From positions 1-64,000 of the forward strand of contig JBBIMX010000004.1 in the NCBI GenBank assembly GCA_037444165.1: a stretch of DNA of 64,000 nt. The letters are read 5' to 3'. Both the position numbers and the translations under genes were made by a program. The stretch is from CALIBK01 sp037444165. Its GTDB lineage: Bacteria > Desulfobacterota > BSN033 > UBA1163. The notes under the pieces are model-generated. The model worked only from the letters and a program-made list of their open reading frames with translations. It did no database searches and was not told the origin of the DNA. Positions 9,092-16,820 of this stretch are shown here, one piece after another; within the stretch, counting starts at the first letter, position 1, and each line of letters opens with the position of its first letter.

Positions 9092-10438
9092 ATGTTTGAA
9101 AACCTGTCTGCCAAATTAGACTCTATTTTTAAGAGATTAAGGGGCCATGGAAAATTAACGGAAGACAATATCCAAGAGGCCTTAAAGGAGGTCAGGATTG
9201 CTCTCCTTGAGGCCGATGTCCATTTTAAAATTGTCAAGGACTTCATCCAGTCGGTTCAGCAAAGGGCGATAGGTCAGGAAGTGATGGGGAGTCTTACCCC
9301 TGCCCAACAACTCATCAAGATCGTCAAGGAGGAATTGACCTCCCTGATGGGTGGTGAGGAACAGAAGATCAATCTTTCTGGAAGTCCACCCGTCCCCATT
9401 ATGCTGGTAGGCCTTCATGGCTCCGGAAAGACGACCACCGCGGCCAAACTTGCCCGATACTTTCAAGAAAGAAAGAGACGACCTTACCTCGTCCCTGCAG
9501 ACGTTTACCGTCCAGCGGCCATCGAACAGCTTCAGAAATTAGGAAAAGAGTTGAGGGTTGATTTTTACCAACCCACCCCGGAGCAGAGTCCCCTGGAGAT
9601 TTGTCTTAAAGCGAAAGAGATCGCTTTAAAGGGAGGGTATGACCTATTTTTGATTGATACCGCTGGAAGACTCCATATCGATGAAGCTCTCATGCTTGAG
9701 CTTCGAGAGATTAAATCTCATCTTCAGCCCAGAGAAGTTCTTTTAGTCGCAGATGCTATGACCGGACAGGATGCTGTCAATATCGCTAAGAGTTTTAATG
9801 AACGTTTAGGAATTGACGGAGTGATCCTTACCAAGATGGATGGAGATGCGCGGGGAGGAGCCGCCCTTTCCATTCGTGCGGTGACCCAAAAACCAATCAA
9901 GTTCATCGGGGTGGGAGAAAAGTTGGACGCCCTGGAGGTTTTCCATCCCGACCGGATGGCCTCAAGAATCTTAGGAATGGGCGATGTATTAAGTTTGATT
10001 GAGAAAGCAGAAGCCCTTTATGACGAAAAGAAAGCAAAAGAACTTGAGCGAAAGATTCGAAAGGATTCTTTTACCCTGGAGGATTTTCGGGATCAACTCC
10101 GTCAGGTTCGGAAGATGGGTTCCCTGGAGTCCATTCTGAGCATGATCCCTGGAATGTCAAAAAGGGTGAAAGGAATGGCAGACCTGGAATTGGATGAGAA
10201 AAAGTTGATCAGGGTCGAAGCGATCATTAACTCAATGACCCCTCAGGAACGGGCCAATGTCTCCATCCTCAATGGAAGCAGAAGGCTAAGAATTGCGAAA
10301 GGAAGTGGCACGACTGTTCAAGAAGTGAATCAACTCTTAAAACAATATCTTCAGGCCAAGAAGATGATGAAACGTTTTGCTCAACTGGAGAAGAAGAGGA
10401 TCCGTGGTGGAAGAATGCCTTCCTTCTTAGGATCCTAA
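9092..10438 (+). CDS. ffh: Signal recognition particle protein Ffh
   Basis: 448 aa, normal length. N domain 1-90; G domain with P-loop GLHGSGKT at 107-114, DTAGRLH, and TKMDGDARGG; methionine-rich M domain from about 300 with the RNA-binding SGTTVQEVNQLLKQY segment near the end. Ffh binds signal sequences emerging from the ribosome and 4.5S RNA, then docks at FtsY, targeting proteins to SecYEG. It heads the ribosomal cluster; rpsP follows after 45 bases. Upstream sequence is AT-rich with a weak Shine-Dalgarno. The SRP RNA gene is not in the window. Confidence 0.98.
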   Translation: MFENLSAKLDSIFKRLRGHGKLTEDNIQEALKEVRIALLEADVHFKIVKDFIQSVQQRAIGQEVMGSLTPAQQLIKIVKEELTSLMGGEEQKINLSGSPPVPIMLVGLHGSGKTTTAAKLARYFQERKRRPYLVPADVYRPAAIEQLQKLGKELRVDFYQPTPEQSPLEICLKAKEIALKGGYDLFLIDTAGRLHIDEALMLELREIKSHLQPREVLLVADAMTGQDAVNIAKSFNERLGIDGVILTKMDGDARGGAALSIRAVTQKPIKFIGVGEKLDALEVFHPDRMASRILGMGDVLSLIEKAEALYDEKKAKELERKIRKDSFTLEDFRDQLRQVRKMGSLESILSMIPGMSKRVKGMADLELDEKKLIRVEAIINSMTPQERANVSILNGSRRLRIAKGSGTTVQEVNQLLKQYLQAKKMMKRFAQLEKKRIRGGRMPSFLGS

Positions 10439-10483
10439 ATGGAAACGGATGAATTGAGACAAAGGAGGTGTATCAGAGCGATC

Positions 10484-10747
10484 ATGGCCGTATCAATGAG
10501 ATTGATGAGATTTGGAGAAAAGAAGAGACCTTTTTATCGAATCGTTGTTTCGGATTGCCGCTCCCCAAGGGATGGACGATTTATTGAGCAGATAGGGGTA
10601 TACGACCCCCATCGGAATCCTGCAGAGGTGCGTTTTAAAGAAGAAAGAACGATCGATTGGTTAAAAAAAGGGGCTCAGCCGACTCAAACCGTTCGTCAGC
10701 TTTTGATTCGATCGGGAATCTATAAAAAGTGGGCTGAAGGCCAATAG
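10484..10747 (+). CDS. rpsP: 30S ribosomal protein S16
   Basis: 87 aa from the ATG at 10484, which gives the standard S16 beginning (MAVSMRLMRFG). An upstream ATG at 10439 would add 15 residues foreign to the family. AAAGGAGGTG at 10461-10470 is a strong ribosome binding site, though set 13 bases from the ATG. KKRPFYRIVVSD and SPRDGRFIE are hallmark S16 segments. S16 is an early assembly protein of the small subunit. Confidence 0.97.
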   Translation: MAVSMRLMRFGEKKRPFYRIVVSDCRSPRDGRFIEQIGVYDPHRNPAEVRFKEERTIDWLKKGAQPTQTVRQLLIRSGIYKKWAEGQ

Positions 10748-10832
10748 GTGAAAGGACCTTTTCCCATTGGTTCATTTTAGGTTGACTTTTAGGAATCTCA
10801 TTCAGAGAGATTGCTTTAAGTGGAGGTGGATG

Positions 10833-11069
10833 ATGACAACGAAAGAATTAATCGAGTATATTGCGAAGGCCCTGGTAGATCATCCAGAACAGGTAAGGGT
10901 TTCTGAGATTGAAGGGGAGAAGACCTCTGTCATCGAACTCTCGGTGGCGAAAGAAGACTTGGGAAAAGTGATCGGGAAACAGGGTAGGACCGCAAGGGCG
11001 ATTCGAGTGATCCTGGGAGCGGCTTCTGCCAATTTAGGAAAACATTCGGTGTTAGAGATCATCGAATAG
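10833..11069 (+). CDS. khpA: KH-domain RNA-binding protein KhpA
   Basis: 78 aa from ATG 10833 (a tandem ATG at 10830 would add one Met); GGAGG at 10822-10826 is ideally placed for either. A longer in-frame reading from 10767 is not supported. It is a single type II KH domain with GKVIGKQGRTARAIR as the GXXG RNA-binding loop. KhpA, often with KhpB, is a global small-RNA/mRNA binding protein. Its place between rpsP and rimM is conserved in many bacteria. Confidence 0.95.
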   Translation: MTTKELIEYIAKALVDHPEQVRVSEIEGEKTSVIELSVAKEDLGKVIGKQGRTARAIRVILGAASANLGKHSVLEIIE

Positions 11070-11148
11070 CAAGCCCCTGATTCTCATATCAAGAAATTCA
11101 AAAAAGAAAATAACTCCTCTGACCCCAGGAGAGGGAAGTGGATTTCTC

Positions 11149-11679
11149 ATGGGCGAAACCGATTTTTGCCTGATCGGAAAAGTGATAAAACCTCATGGAG
11201 TCAGAGGGAAGATGAAAGTTGAATATTTTGGAGAAAGCCTCGATGGGTTTTCTTCCTATCGAATTGTCTATGTCCAGATAGAGCCTGGCAAATGGAAACC
11301 CTACGAGGTTGTAAAGATTTTCCCTCAGCCACCTCGTCTTATTATTCAATTAAAAGGGGTTGAAAGGAGAGAAGAAACGGATCCTCTGATCGGGAAGGAC
11401 ATCTATGTCAAAAAGGAGGAGATGCCCAAATTAAGGGAAGGAGAATATTACTGGTTTGAGATCTTAGGATTAGAGGTAAAGACAAAAGAGGGGAGAACCC
11501 TTGGAAGGATAAAGGAAATCTTTCCCACCGGCGCCAATGATGTTTATGTGGTCAAAGGAAAACGTAGAGAGATCTTTCTTCCCGCTATTGAAAAAGTGAT
11601 TGAAAAGGTGGACCTTGAGAGAGGAATAATGGAGGTGGCCTGGATGGAAGGTCTTTGGGAGAAAGAGGATGAAATTTGA
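11149..11679 (+). CDS. rimM: Ribosome maturation factor RimM
   Basis: 176 aa. N-terminal RimM barrel opens with LIGKVIKPHGVRGKMKV; C-terminal PRC-barrel includes YYWFEILGLEV and FPTGANDVYVVKG. RimM binds S19 and supports maturation of the 30S head domain. The end overlaps the trmD start by 11 bases, the usual arrangement of this pair. AGGAGAGGG upstream of the ATG could serve as ribosome binding site. Confidence 0.97.
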   Translation: MGETDFCLIGKVIKPHGVRGKMKVEYFGESLDGFSSYRIVYVQIEPGKWKPYEVVKIFPQPPRLIIQLKGVERREETDPLIGKDIYVKKEEMPKLREGEYYWFEILGLEVKTKEGRTLGRIKEIFPTGANDVYVVKGKRREIFLPAIEKVIEKVDLERGIMEVAWMEGLWEKEDEI

Positions 11680-12415
11680 TATCCTAACCCTCTTTCCAAA
11701 CCTGTTTTCCTCTCCTTTTCAGGAGAGCATCCTTGGAAAGGCTCTCGCCAAAGGGCTCATCCAGATTCGGGTGATCAATATTCGGGATTTCAGTCTTGAT
11801 CCCCATCGAGAAGTAGACGATGCCCCTTATGGAGGGGGAGCAGGAATGGTCATGAAAGTCGAACCCATTGCTCGAGCCATTGAGTGGATCAAATCAGAAA
11901 ACCCCTCTGCATGGACGATTTACCTCACCCCCCAGGGGAAAACTCTGAACCAGGAGATCGCTCGAGAACTTTCCACTCGATCTCACCTCGTTCTCCTCTG
12001 TGGTCGATATGAAGGAGTCGATGAGAGAGTGAGGGAACTTTTTGTGGATCAAGAGATCTCTATAGGAGACTATGTGTTAACAGGTGGAGAGTTTGCTGCA
12101 ATGGTTCTGGTCGATGTCGTATCAAGACTTCTCCCGGGGGTATTAGGCTCAGATCGTTCAGCCCTTGAGGATTCTTTCTCCCAATCCCTTTTAGAGTATC
12201 CCCAGTATACTCGACCCGCCAACTTCAGGGGACACCTTGTCCCAGAAATCCTTCTTTCAGGTAATCACTCTGCTATCTCTCGATGGAGGAGGAAAGAAGC
12301 ACTCAAACGGACTTATTTAAGAAGGCCCGACCTTCTGGAGAAGGCCAATCTTTCTCAGGAAGATTGGGTTCTCCTCGAAGAGATTCAAAAAGAAGGGGTA
12401 AAAGAAAAGAGATGA
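11669..12415 (+). CDS. trmD: tRNA (guanine-37-N1)-methyltransferase TrmD
   Basis: 248 aa SPOUT methyltransferase. Characteristic blocks are DDAPYGGGAGMVMK, LCGRYEGVDERV and SIGDYVLTGGEFA, which build the trefoil knot that holds S-adenosylmethionine. It methylates G37 of tRNAs to prevent frameshifting. The start lies within rimM, and the last bases overlap the next gene in an ATGA arrangement, so translation is coupled on both sides. Confidence 0.98.
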   Translation: MKFDILTLFPNLFSSPFQESILGKALAKGLIQIRVINIRDFSLDPHREVDDAPYGGGAGMVMKVEPIARAIEWIKSENPSAWTIYLTPQGKTLNQEIARELSTRSHLVLLCGRYEGVDERVRELFVDQEISIGDYVLTGGEFAAMVLVDVVSRLLPGVLGSDRSALEDSFSQSLLEYPQYTRPANFRGHLVPEILLSGNHSAISRWRRKEALKRTYLRRPDLLEKANLSQEDWVLLEEIQKEGVKEKR

Positions 12416-13020
12416 AGGGGAAAAGGAATCTCTATATCGGGTTGGTCCATTATCCTGTCTACAACAGGAGAAGGGAGATTGCCGCCACCGCTGTGACCAA
12501 TCTGGATATTCATGATTTAGCCCGCTGTGCCAGAACTTTTGATCTACCCGGCTTTTTCGTTGTGACCCCACTGGAGAGTCAGATTCAATTAGTTCAAAGA
12601 ATCATTCGCCATTGGTTAGAAGGGGAAGGGGCGATCTATAATCCCACTCGAAAGGAGGCCCTCTCTTTGATTCAGGTGTCTCGAAGTATTGAAGAAGCAG
12701 AACAGAGGATCTTTCACCTATGGGAAAAGAGACCTAAACGAATTGTTACCGGGGCTTCTCCTTCACCTTCAGCCATTGATTATGAGGAGGCCAGAAGGCT
12801 GTTAAAAGACCAAGAGACGCCCTACTTTCTTCTTTTCGGCACAGGATGGGGATTGGTCCAGGAAGTGAAAGACCATTCCGATTATGTATTGGCACCTATC
12901 GAAGGAAAAGGTTATAATCATCTGTCCGTTCGGACAGCTGCGGCGATCATCCTTGATCGGCTATTAAGGGATCGTAAGGAAAAGAAGGGAGAAGAAGATG
13001 GATCCATTGGAGAGGGTTGA
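12412..13020 (+). CDS. SPOUT-type RNA methyltransferase (PF09936-like)
   Basis: 202 aa from the ATG at 12412, which overlaps the trmD stop (ATGA); a longer reading from 12283 would lie inside trmD. The sequence resembles the TM1570-type family: LYIGLVHYPVYNR at the start, TNLDIHDLARCAR, then LLFGTGWGL and an N-H-L-S-V-R-T-A-A-A-I-I-L-D-R-L-L tail that forms the knot and cofactor site. Family members are predicted to methylate RNA with S-adenosylmethionine; the exact target is not known to me. Location between trmD and rplS, with overlaps at both ends, fits a translation role. Confidence 0.85.
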   Translation: MKGKRNLYIGLVHYPVYNRRREIAATAVTNLDIHDLARCARTFDLPGFFVVTPLESQIQLVQRIIRHWLEGEGAIYNPTRKEALSLIQVSRSIEEAEQRIFHLWEKRPKRIVTGASPSPSAIDYEEARRLLKDQETPYFLLFGTGWGLVQEVKDHSDYVLAPIEGKGYNHLSVRTAAAIILDRLLRDRKEKKGEEDGSIGEG

Positions 13021-13351
13021 AAGAGAATATCTAAGAACAGACTTGCCTGACTTCAGGGTGGGCGACACCGTTCGTGTCCATGTAAAGATTATTGAGGGAG
13101 ACAAAGAAAGGATCCAACCTTTTGAAGGGGTGGTCATTCAGAAAAAGGGAGGTGGGGTTCGCTCTACCTTCACGGTAAGAAAGATCTCCTATGGGATTGG
13201 TGTGGAGAGAATCTTCCCTCTTCACTCCCCTCGAATTGACCGAATCGATATCATTAGTCGCGGGAAAGTAAGACGGGCCAAACTGTTCTATTTGAGGAAC
13301 CTGAAAGGGAAGGCAGCCCGGATTCGAGGAGAGAAAAAACAGGAAGCCTGA
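12998..13351 (+). CDS. rplS: 50S ribosomal protein L19
   Basis: 117 aa, normal size. PDFRVGDTVRVHVKI, RIQPFEGVVIQKKGGG and TVRKISYGIGVERIFPLHSP are standard L19 segments. L19 lies at the 30S-50S interface. The start is 23 bases inside the preceding methyltransferase gene, behind a purine-rich GGGAGAAGAAG. Confidence 0.98.
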   Translation: MDPLERVEREYLRTDLPDFRVGDTVRVHVKIIEGDKERIQPFEGVVIQKKGGGVRSTFTVRKISYGIGVERIFPLHSPRIDRIDIISRGKVRRAKLFYLRNLKGKAARIRGEKKQEA

Positions 13352-13363
13352 TCGATCGAGGGA

Positions 13364-13966
13364 ATGGACTATTTTGAAACGCGTTATACTCAGGAAGGGT
13401 ATGTTCGGATTGCCGGGGTGGATGAAGCAGGAAGAGGGCCCCTCGCCGGACCGGTCGTAGCTGCCGCTATTATTCTTCCTCCCGAAGGAGTGGGAGAACC
13501 CCTCTTCGATTCCAAAAAGCTCTCTCCCAAAAAGAGAGAAAGACTCTACGACATCCTCTGCTCGAAAGCCCTTGCCATTGGGATTGGGATCGTCTCTTCA
13601 GAAGAGATTGACTCTCTCAATATTCTTCAGGCCACTCTAAAGGCAATGACCCAAGCCGTTGAGCATCTCTCTATTTCTCCCGACCTCCTCCTCATCGATG
13701 GACCCCATGGCCTCCCTCTTTCGATTCCTCAAAAGGCGATCCCTAAAGGAGATCAACTCTCTAATTCCATCGCTGCCGCATCCATTATAGCCAAAGTCAC
13801 TCGAGATCGATTGATGCTCCAGTTTCATCAAAAGTATCCTCAATATAATTTTGCCAGACACAAAGGCTATGGAACTCTGGAACACCGGAAGGCGATCGAA
13901 CAGTTTGGAATCTGTGACATTCACCGAAAAACCTTTCGAGGGGTAAGGGAATTCTTCGATCGATAA
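13364..13966 (+). CDS. rnhB: Ribonuclease HII
   Basis: 200 aa. The catalytic GVDEAGRGPLAGPV block places D20 and E21 at the metal site; LLLIDGPHG and the SIAAASIIAKVTRDR segment complete the fold, and HKGYGTLEH is the usual C-terminal motif. It nicks RNA-DNA hybrids and starts removal of single ribonucleotides. It follows rplS after 12 bases, as in many deltaproteobacteria. Confidence 0.97.
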   Translation: MDYFETRYTQEGYVRIAGVDEAGRGPLAGPVVAAAIILPPEGVGEPLFDSKKLSPKKRERLYDILCSKALAIGIGIVSSEEIDSLNILQATLKAMTQAVEHLSISPDLLLIDGPHGLPLSIPQKAIPKGDQLSNSIAAASIIAKVTRDRLMLQFHQKYPQYNFARHKGYGTLEHRKAIEQFGICDIHRKTFRGVREFFDR

Positions 13967-13994
13967 ACCCTTCGGAAAGGATCGTCTTATTAAG

Positions 13995-14375
13995 TTGAAG
14001 GAACCTTCCATTGATAAGAAGAGGATTGGGAGACGAGGGGAAGAAGTAGCCCTTCGTTTTTTAAGAAAGAATGGATATCGTATCCTTGAAAAAAATTATC
14101 TCTGTAAAATGGGTGAGGTGGATATCGTTGCAAAAGAAAAGGATACCCTCGCCTTCATCGAGGTGAAGACAAGAACCTCCACCGAATTTGGTCCCCCTCA
14201 GCTGGCTGTGGACACGGCCAAACAGAGACAGCTCTCAAAAGTGGCTCTCCATTATTTGAAGGAGAAACGTCTCGAAGAGGTCAAAGCAAGATTCGATGTC
14301 GTCTCCGTGATTTTGGGATCGAGAGGAGAAGAGATCGAACTCATTCGAGACGCCTTTGAACTCCAATATCCCTAA
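13995..14375 (+). CDS. yraN: YraN family endonuclease-like protein (UPF0102)
   Basis: 126 aa, reading from a TTG at 13995; no ATG or GTG fits better, and GGAAAGGA lies about 13 bases upstream. The restriction-endonuclease-like core is visible: GEEVALRFLRKNGYRILEKN, GEVDIVAKE and FIEVKTR carry the E, D and ExK residues of a PD-(D/E)XK site. Function of the family is not settled; a DNA recombination or repair role is usually suggested. It ends the ribosomal block and sits directly after rnhB, its common neighbour. Confidence 0.9.
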   Translation: MKEPSIDKKRIGRRGEEVALRFLRKNGYRILEKNYLCKMGEVDIVAKEKDTLAFIEVKTRTSTEFGPPQLAVDTAKQRQLSKVALHYLKEKRLEEVKARFDVVSVILGSRGEEIELIRDAFELQYP

Positions 14376-14438
14376 ATCTCTTTTCATGATAAATTTCGGG
14401 GAGTAACCCATCACCGAAGGGTGGAAATAAAATTAAGC

Positions 14439-14466
14439 CTGAGTGAGGGGTTTTTCGGGAAAACCC
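14439..14466. repeat. Intergenic repeat remnant with small hairpin
   Basis: CTGAGTGAGGGGTT at 14439-14452 is identical to 7389-7402. It runs into an inverted repeat GGGTTTT (14448-14454) / AAAACCC (14460-14466). Only TT follows, so it would be a weak terminator for the yraN unit at best. Confidence 0.4.
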
Positions 14467-14472
14467 TTATCA

Positions 14473-14501
14473 TTGACAAACTGAAAAAATTTATTTTATA
14501 T
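14473..14501 (+). promoter_or_regulatory. Promoter of the thiamin operon
   Basis: TTGACA at 14473-14478, 17-base spacer, TTATAT at 14496-14501. Transcription would begin near 14508, immediately before the riboswitch aptamer. Confidence 0.7.
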
Positions 14502-14510
14502 TTTAATCAA

Positions 14511-14600
14511 CGCTAGGGGAGCTCAAAAGGCTGAGAGTCCCCACGCCAAAGTGGGGAGACCCTTTGAACCTGTTTGGGTAATTCCAGCGAAGGGAAGCGG
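14511..14600 (+). promoter_or_regulatory. TPP riboswitch aptamer (THI element)
   Basis: The conserved CTGAGAG (14531-14537) and ACCTG...GGGTAATTCCAGCGAAGGGA (14568-14594) elements of the TPP aptamer are present. Helices: P1 CGCT (14511-14514)/AGCG (14596-14599); P2 AAAGG/CCCTTT; P3 TCCCCAC (14538-14544)/GTGGGGA (14551-14557). The genes downstream make thiamin phosphate, as expected. The segment GTAATTCCA at 14578-14586 is perfectly complementary to 14632-14640, within the terminator, so aptamer folding and antitermination exclude each other. Confidence 0.95.
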
Positions 14601-14613
14601 AAACGAATTGAAG

Positions 14614-14649
14614 AAGCCGTAATACCTCCAATGGAATTACGGCTTTTTT
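14614..14649 (+). terminator. Riboswitch-controlled intrinsic terminator
   Basis: A perfect 10-bp stem AAGCCGTAAT (14614-14623)/ATTACGGCTT (14636-14645) with a 12-base loop, followed by a T-run to 14649. TGGAATTAC at 14632-14640 can instead pair with the aptamer segment 14578-14586. The likely logic is that TPP binding frees the terminator and stops transcription before thi4. Confidence 0.92.
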
Positions 14650-14683
14650 ATTTCCAGAATCGTTGAAGAGGGGGAAAATCTCA

Positions 14684-15463
14684 ATGGATGAAAGGATCAT
14701 CACTCAGGCCATCATTGATCGGTATTTTCAGAAGTTAAAAGAGAATCTTTCCGTGGATGTGGCTGTGGTTGGAGGGGGACCTTCTGGTCTGGTCTGTTCC
14801 TATTTCCTTTCCAAGAATGGATACAAAGTGGCCCTTTTTGAAAGAAAGCTATCCATTGGAGGAGGAATGTGGGGAGGAGGAATGATGTTTAATGAGATCG
14901 TCGTTCAGGAGGAAGGAAAAAGGATTCTTGATGAGTTTGAGATTCGTTCTCGTCCTTACTGCGAAGGCTACTACACTGCCGATTCTATCGAAGCCATCTC
15001 GACCCTCTGTTCAAAAACAATAAAGGCCGGGGTTAGCATCTTTAATCTAATCAGTGCTGAAGATCTTATTGTGCGAGAGAATCGAGTCAATGGTTTAGTT
15101 CTTAATTGGACAGCCGTGGAGATGGCCCACCTCCATGTAGATCCATTAACCATTCATTCTAAATTTGTTGTGGACGCAACGGGTCACGCCACCGAGGTCG
15201 TCGCCATTCTTCAGAGGAAGAACGATGTTCGTCTGTCCACCGAGACCGGGAAGATTGTGGGAGAGAGATCCCTATGGGCGGAGGCAGCCGAAAGGGATAC
15301 TCTTCTCAATACAAGAGAAGTCTATCCAGGACTCTATGTAACAGGAATGGCCGCCAACGCCACGTTCGGTTCCTATCGGATGGGACCTGTCTTTGGAGGA
15401 ATGCTTCTCTCAGGAGAAAAAGCAGCCTCTTTGATCACCCAGGAGTTAAAAAGATGGAAGTAA
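14684..15463 (+). CDS. thi4: Thi4-type thiazole synthase (sulfide-dependent form)
   Basis: 259 aa from ATG 14684 with AGAGGGGG about nine bases upstream; a TTG at 14663 would add seven residues. It has an N-terminal FAD/NAD dinucleotide fold (VAVVGGGPSGLVCSY, residues 27-41), GGGMWGGGM at 60-67, and DATGH near 164-168. Thi4 makes the thiazole half of thiamin from NAD and glycine. In plant and yeast Thi4 a cysteine in this region donates sulfur and is spent; here H151 (LHVDPL) appears at the matching place, as in archaeal Thi4 enzymes that use sulfide catalytically. That alignment is by eye. First gene behind the TPP riboswitch; overlaps thiDN by 10 bases. Confidence 0.9.
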   Translation: MDERIITQAIIDRYFQKLKENLSVDVAVVGGGPSGLVCSYFLSKNGYKVALFERKLSIGGGMWGGGMMFNEIVVQEEGKRILDEFEIRSRPYCEGYYTADSIEAISTLCSKTIKAGVSIFNLISAEDLIVRENRVNGLVLNWTAVEMAHLHVDPLTIHSKFVVDATGHATEVVAILQRKNDVRLSTETGKIVGERSLWAEAAERDTLLNTREVYPGLYVTGMAANATFGSYRMGPVFGGMLLSGEKAASLITQELKRWK

Positions 15464-16788
15464 AGCGAATTCTCACCATTGCAGGATCCGATTCTGGAGG
15501 AGGGGCAGGGATTCAGGCAGATCTAAAGGCCATCACCCTTCTGGATGGTTACGGGATGAGTGTGGTGACCGCCCTTACAGCCCAGAATACCCTTGGCGTT
15601 CAGGCCATTCAAGAAATCTCTGCCTCTTTTGTGGCCAAACAGATCGATTCCGTTCTCTCTGATATCGGTGCAGATGCCATCAAGACAGGAATGCTTCCCA
15701 ACCGTGAGATCATTGAGGTCGTGGCGAAAAAGATTAAACAGTATGGAATCGAAACCGTGGTAGTGGACCCGGTCATGGTCTCTAAAAATGGAGTCCCTCT
15801 CATTCGAAAAGACGCTCAGGAGGCCTTGATCAGAAGATTGATCCCTCTCTCTTTGATGGTGACACCCAATCTTTACGAGGCCTCCATCCTTACGGGACTA
15901 AAAGTGAATTCCATTGACGGAATGCGAAAGGCAGCGGTTCGACTGTGGGAGCTTGGAGCCAAGAACGTCCTCATCAAAGGGGGGCACCTGAGAGGAATGG
16001 CTATTGATATTCTTTTTGATGGAAATAATTATGCGGAGATTTCAGCTCCGAGGATAAAGACAAAGAATACCCATGGCACCGGCTGTACCCTTGCCTCCGC
16101 TATTGCTACCCTTTTAGCCAAGGGGGAATCTATCCCTGAAGCAGTGAGAAAGGCCAAGCTATTCATCAACCTTGCTATTCAAGCCGGTCTCCCTATTGGA
16201 AAGGGGAATGGTCCAACCAATCCTTCTGCTTACATCCTGAAAGAAATGGAACGCTATCCTGTTCTTCAAGAGTTAAAGAGAGCGATAAGGGTATTAAAAG
16301 AAAACCAGATCGGCCCTCTTATCCCAGAGGTCTCTTCCAATTTAGGTTACGCCCTTCCTTTTGCCGAAGGAATAGGGGATGTGGCTGCCTTTCCGGGAAG
16401 AATCATTCGAGTCGGAGAGACCATCGCTGTGCTCGGGGACCCGGAGTTTGGCGTCTCCCAACATGTGGCCCGAATCATTCTCACCGTGATGAAATGGAAT
16501 CCAGAGTATTGCTCCGCCATGAATATAAGATACTCTAAAGAAAATGTGGCAAGGCTCGAGGGAAAAGGGTTTACGGGAGGCCATTTTGAGAGAAGGCTCG
16601 AACCTAAAGAGATTAAAGCAACGGAGGGGTCATCTCTTGAATGGGGGGTTCAAGAGGTTCTGAAAAAGAAAAGAAGTGTCCCCGATTTTATCTACGATGA
16701 AGGAGAGGTAGGGAAAGAGCCAATGATTCGTATTTTAGGAAGAAACCCGATGGATGTGGTCAATAAGATTCTAAAGGCCTTCAAATAA
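15454..16788 (+). CDS. thiDN: ThiD-ThiN fusion: HMP(-P) kinase and thiamin phosphate synthase
   Basis: 444 aa from ATG 15454, with AGGAG about eight bases upstream inside thi4. Residues 1-260 are ThiD: RILTIAGSDSGGGAGIQADLK at the start, DPVMVSKNG, and THGTGCTLASAIA with the anion hole and catalytic base. ThiD phosphorylates hydroxymethylpyrimidine twice. Residues about 270-444 are ThiN: ELKRAIRVLKEN, EVSSNLGYALPFA, DVAAFPGRI and the terminal RILGRNPMDVVNKI. ThiN joins the pyrimidine and thiazole phosphates and replaces ThiE in many archaea and some bacteria. With Thi4 and ThiC this gives a complete route to thiamin phosphate; the final kinase ThiL is not here. Confidence 0.93.
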   Translation: MEVKRILTIAGSDSGGGAGIQADLKAITLLDGYGMSVVTALTAQNTLGVQAIQEISASFVAKQIDSVLSDIGADAIKTGMLPNREIIEVVAKKIKQYGIETVVVDPVMVSKNGVPLIRKDAQEALIRRLIPLSLMVTPNLYEASILTGLKVNSIDGMRKAAVRLWELGAKNVLIKGGHLRGMAIDILFDGNNYAEISAPRIKTKNTHGTGCTLASAIATLLAKGESIPEAVRKAKLFINLAIQAGLPIGKGNGPTNPSAYILKEMERYPVLQELKRAIRVLKENQIGPLIPEVSSNLGYALPFAEGIGDVAAFPGRIIRVGETIAVLGDPEFGVSQHVARIILTVMKWNPEYCSAMNIRYSKENVARLEGKGFTGGHFERRLEPKEIKATEGSSLEWGVQEVLKKKRSVPDFIYDEGEVGKEPMIRILGRNPMDVVNKILKAFK

Positions 16789-16820
16789 TCGATCTCCCAA
16801 GGAAGGAGGAAGAGAATTCC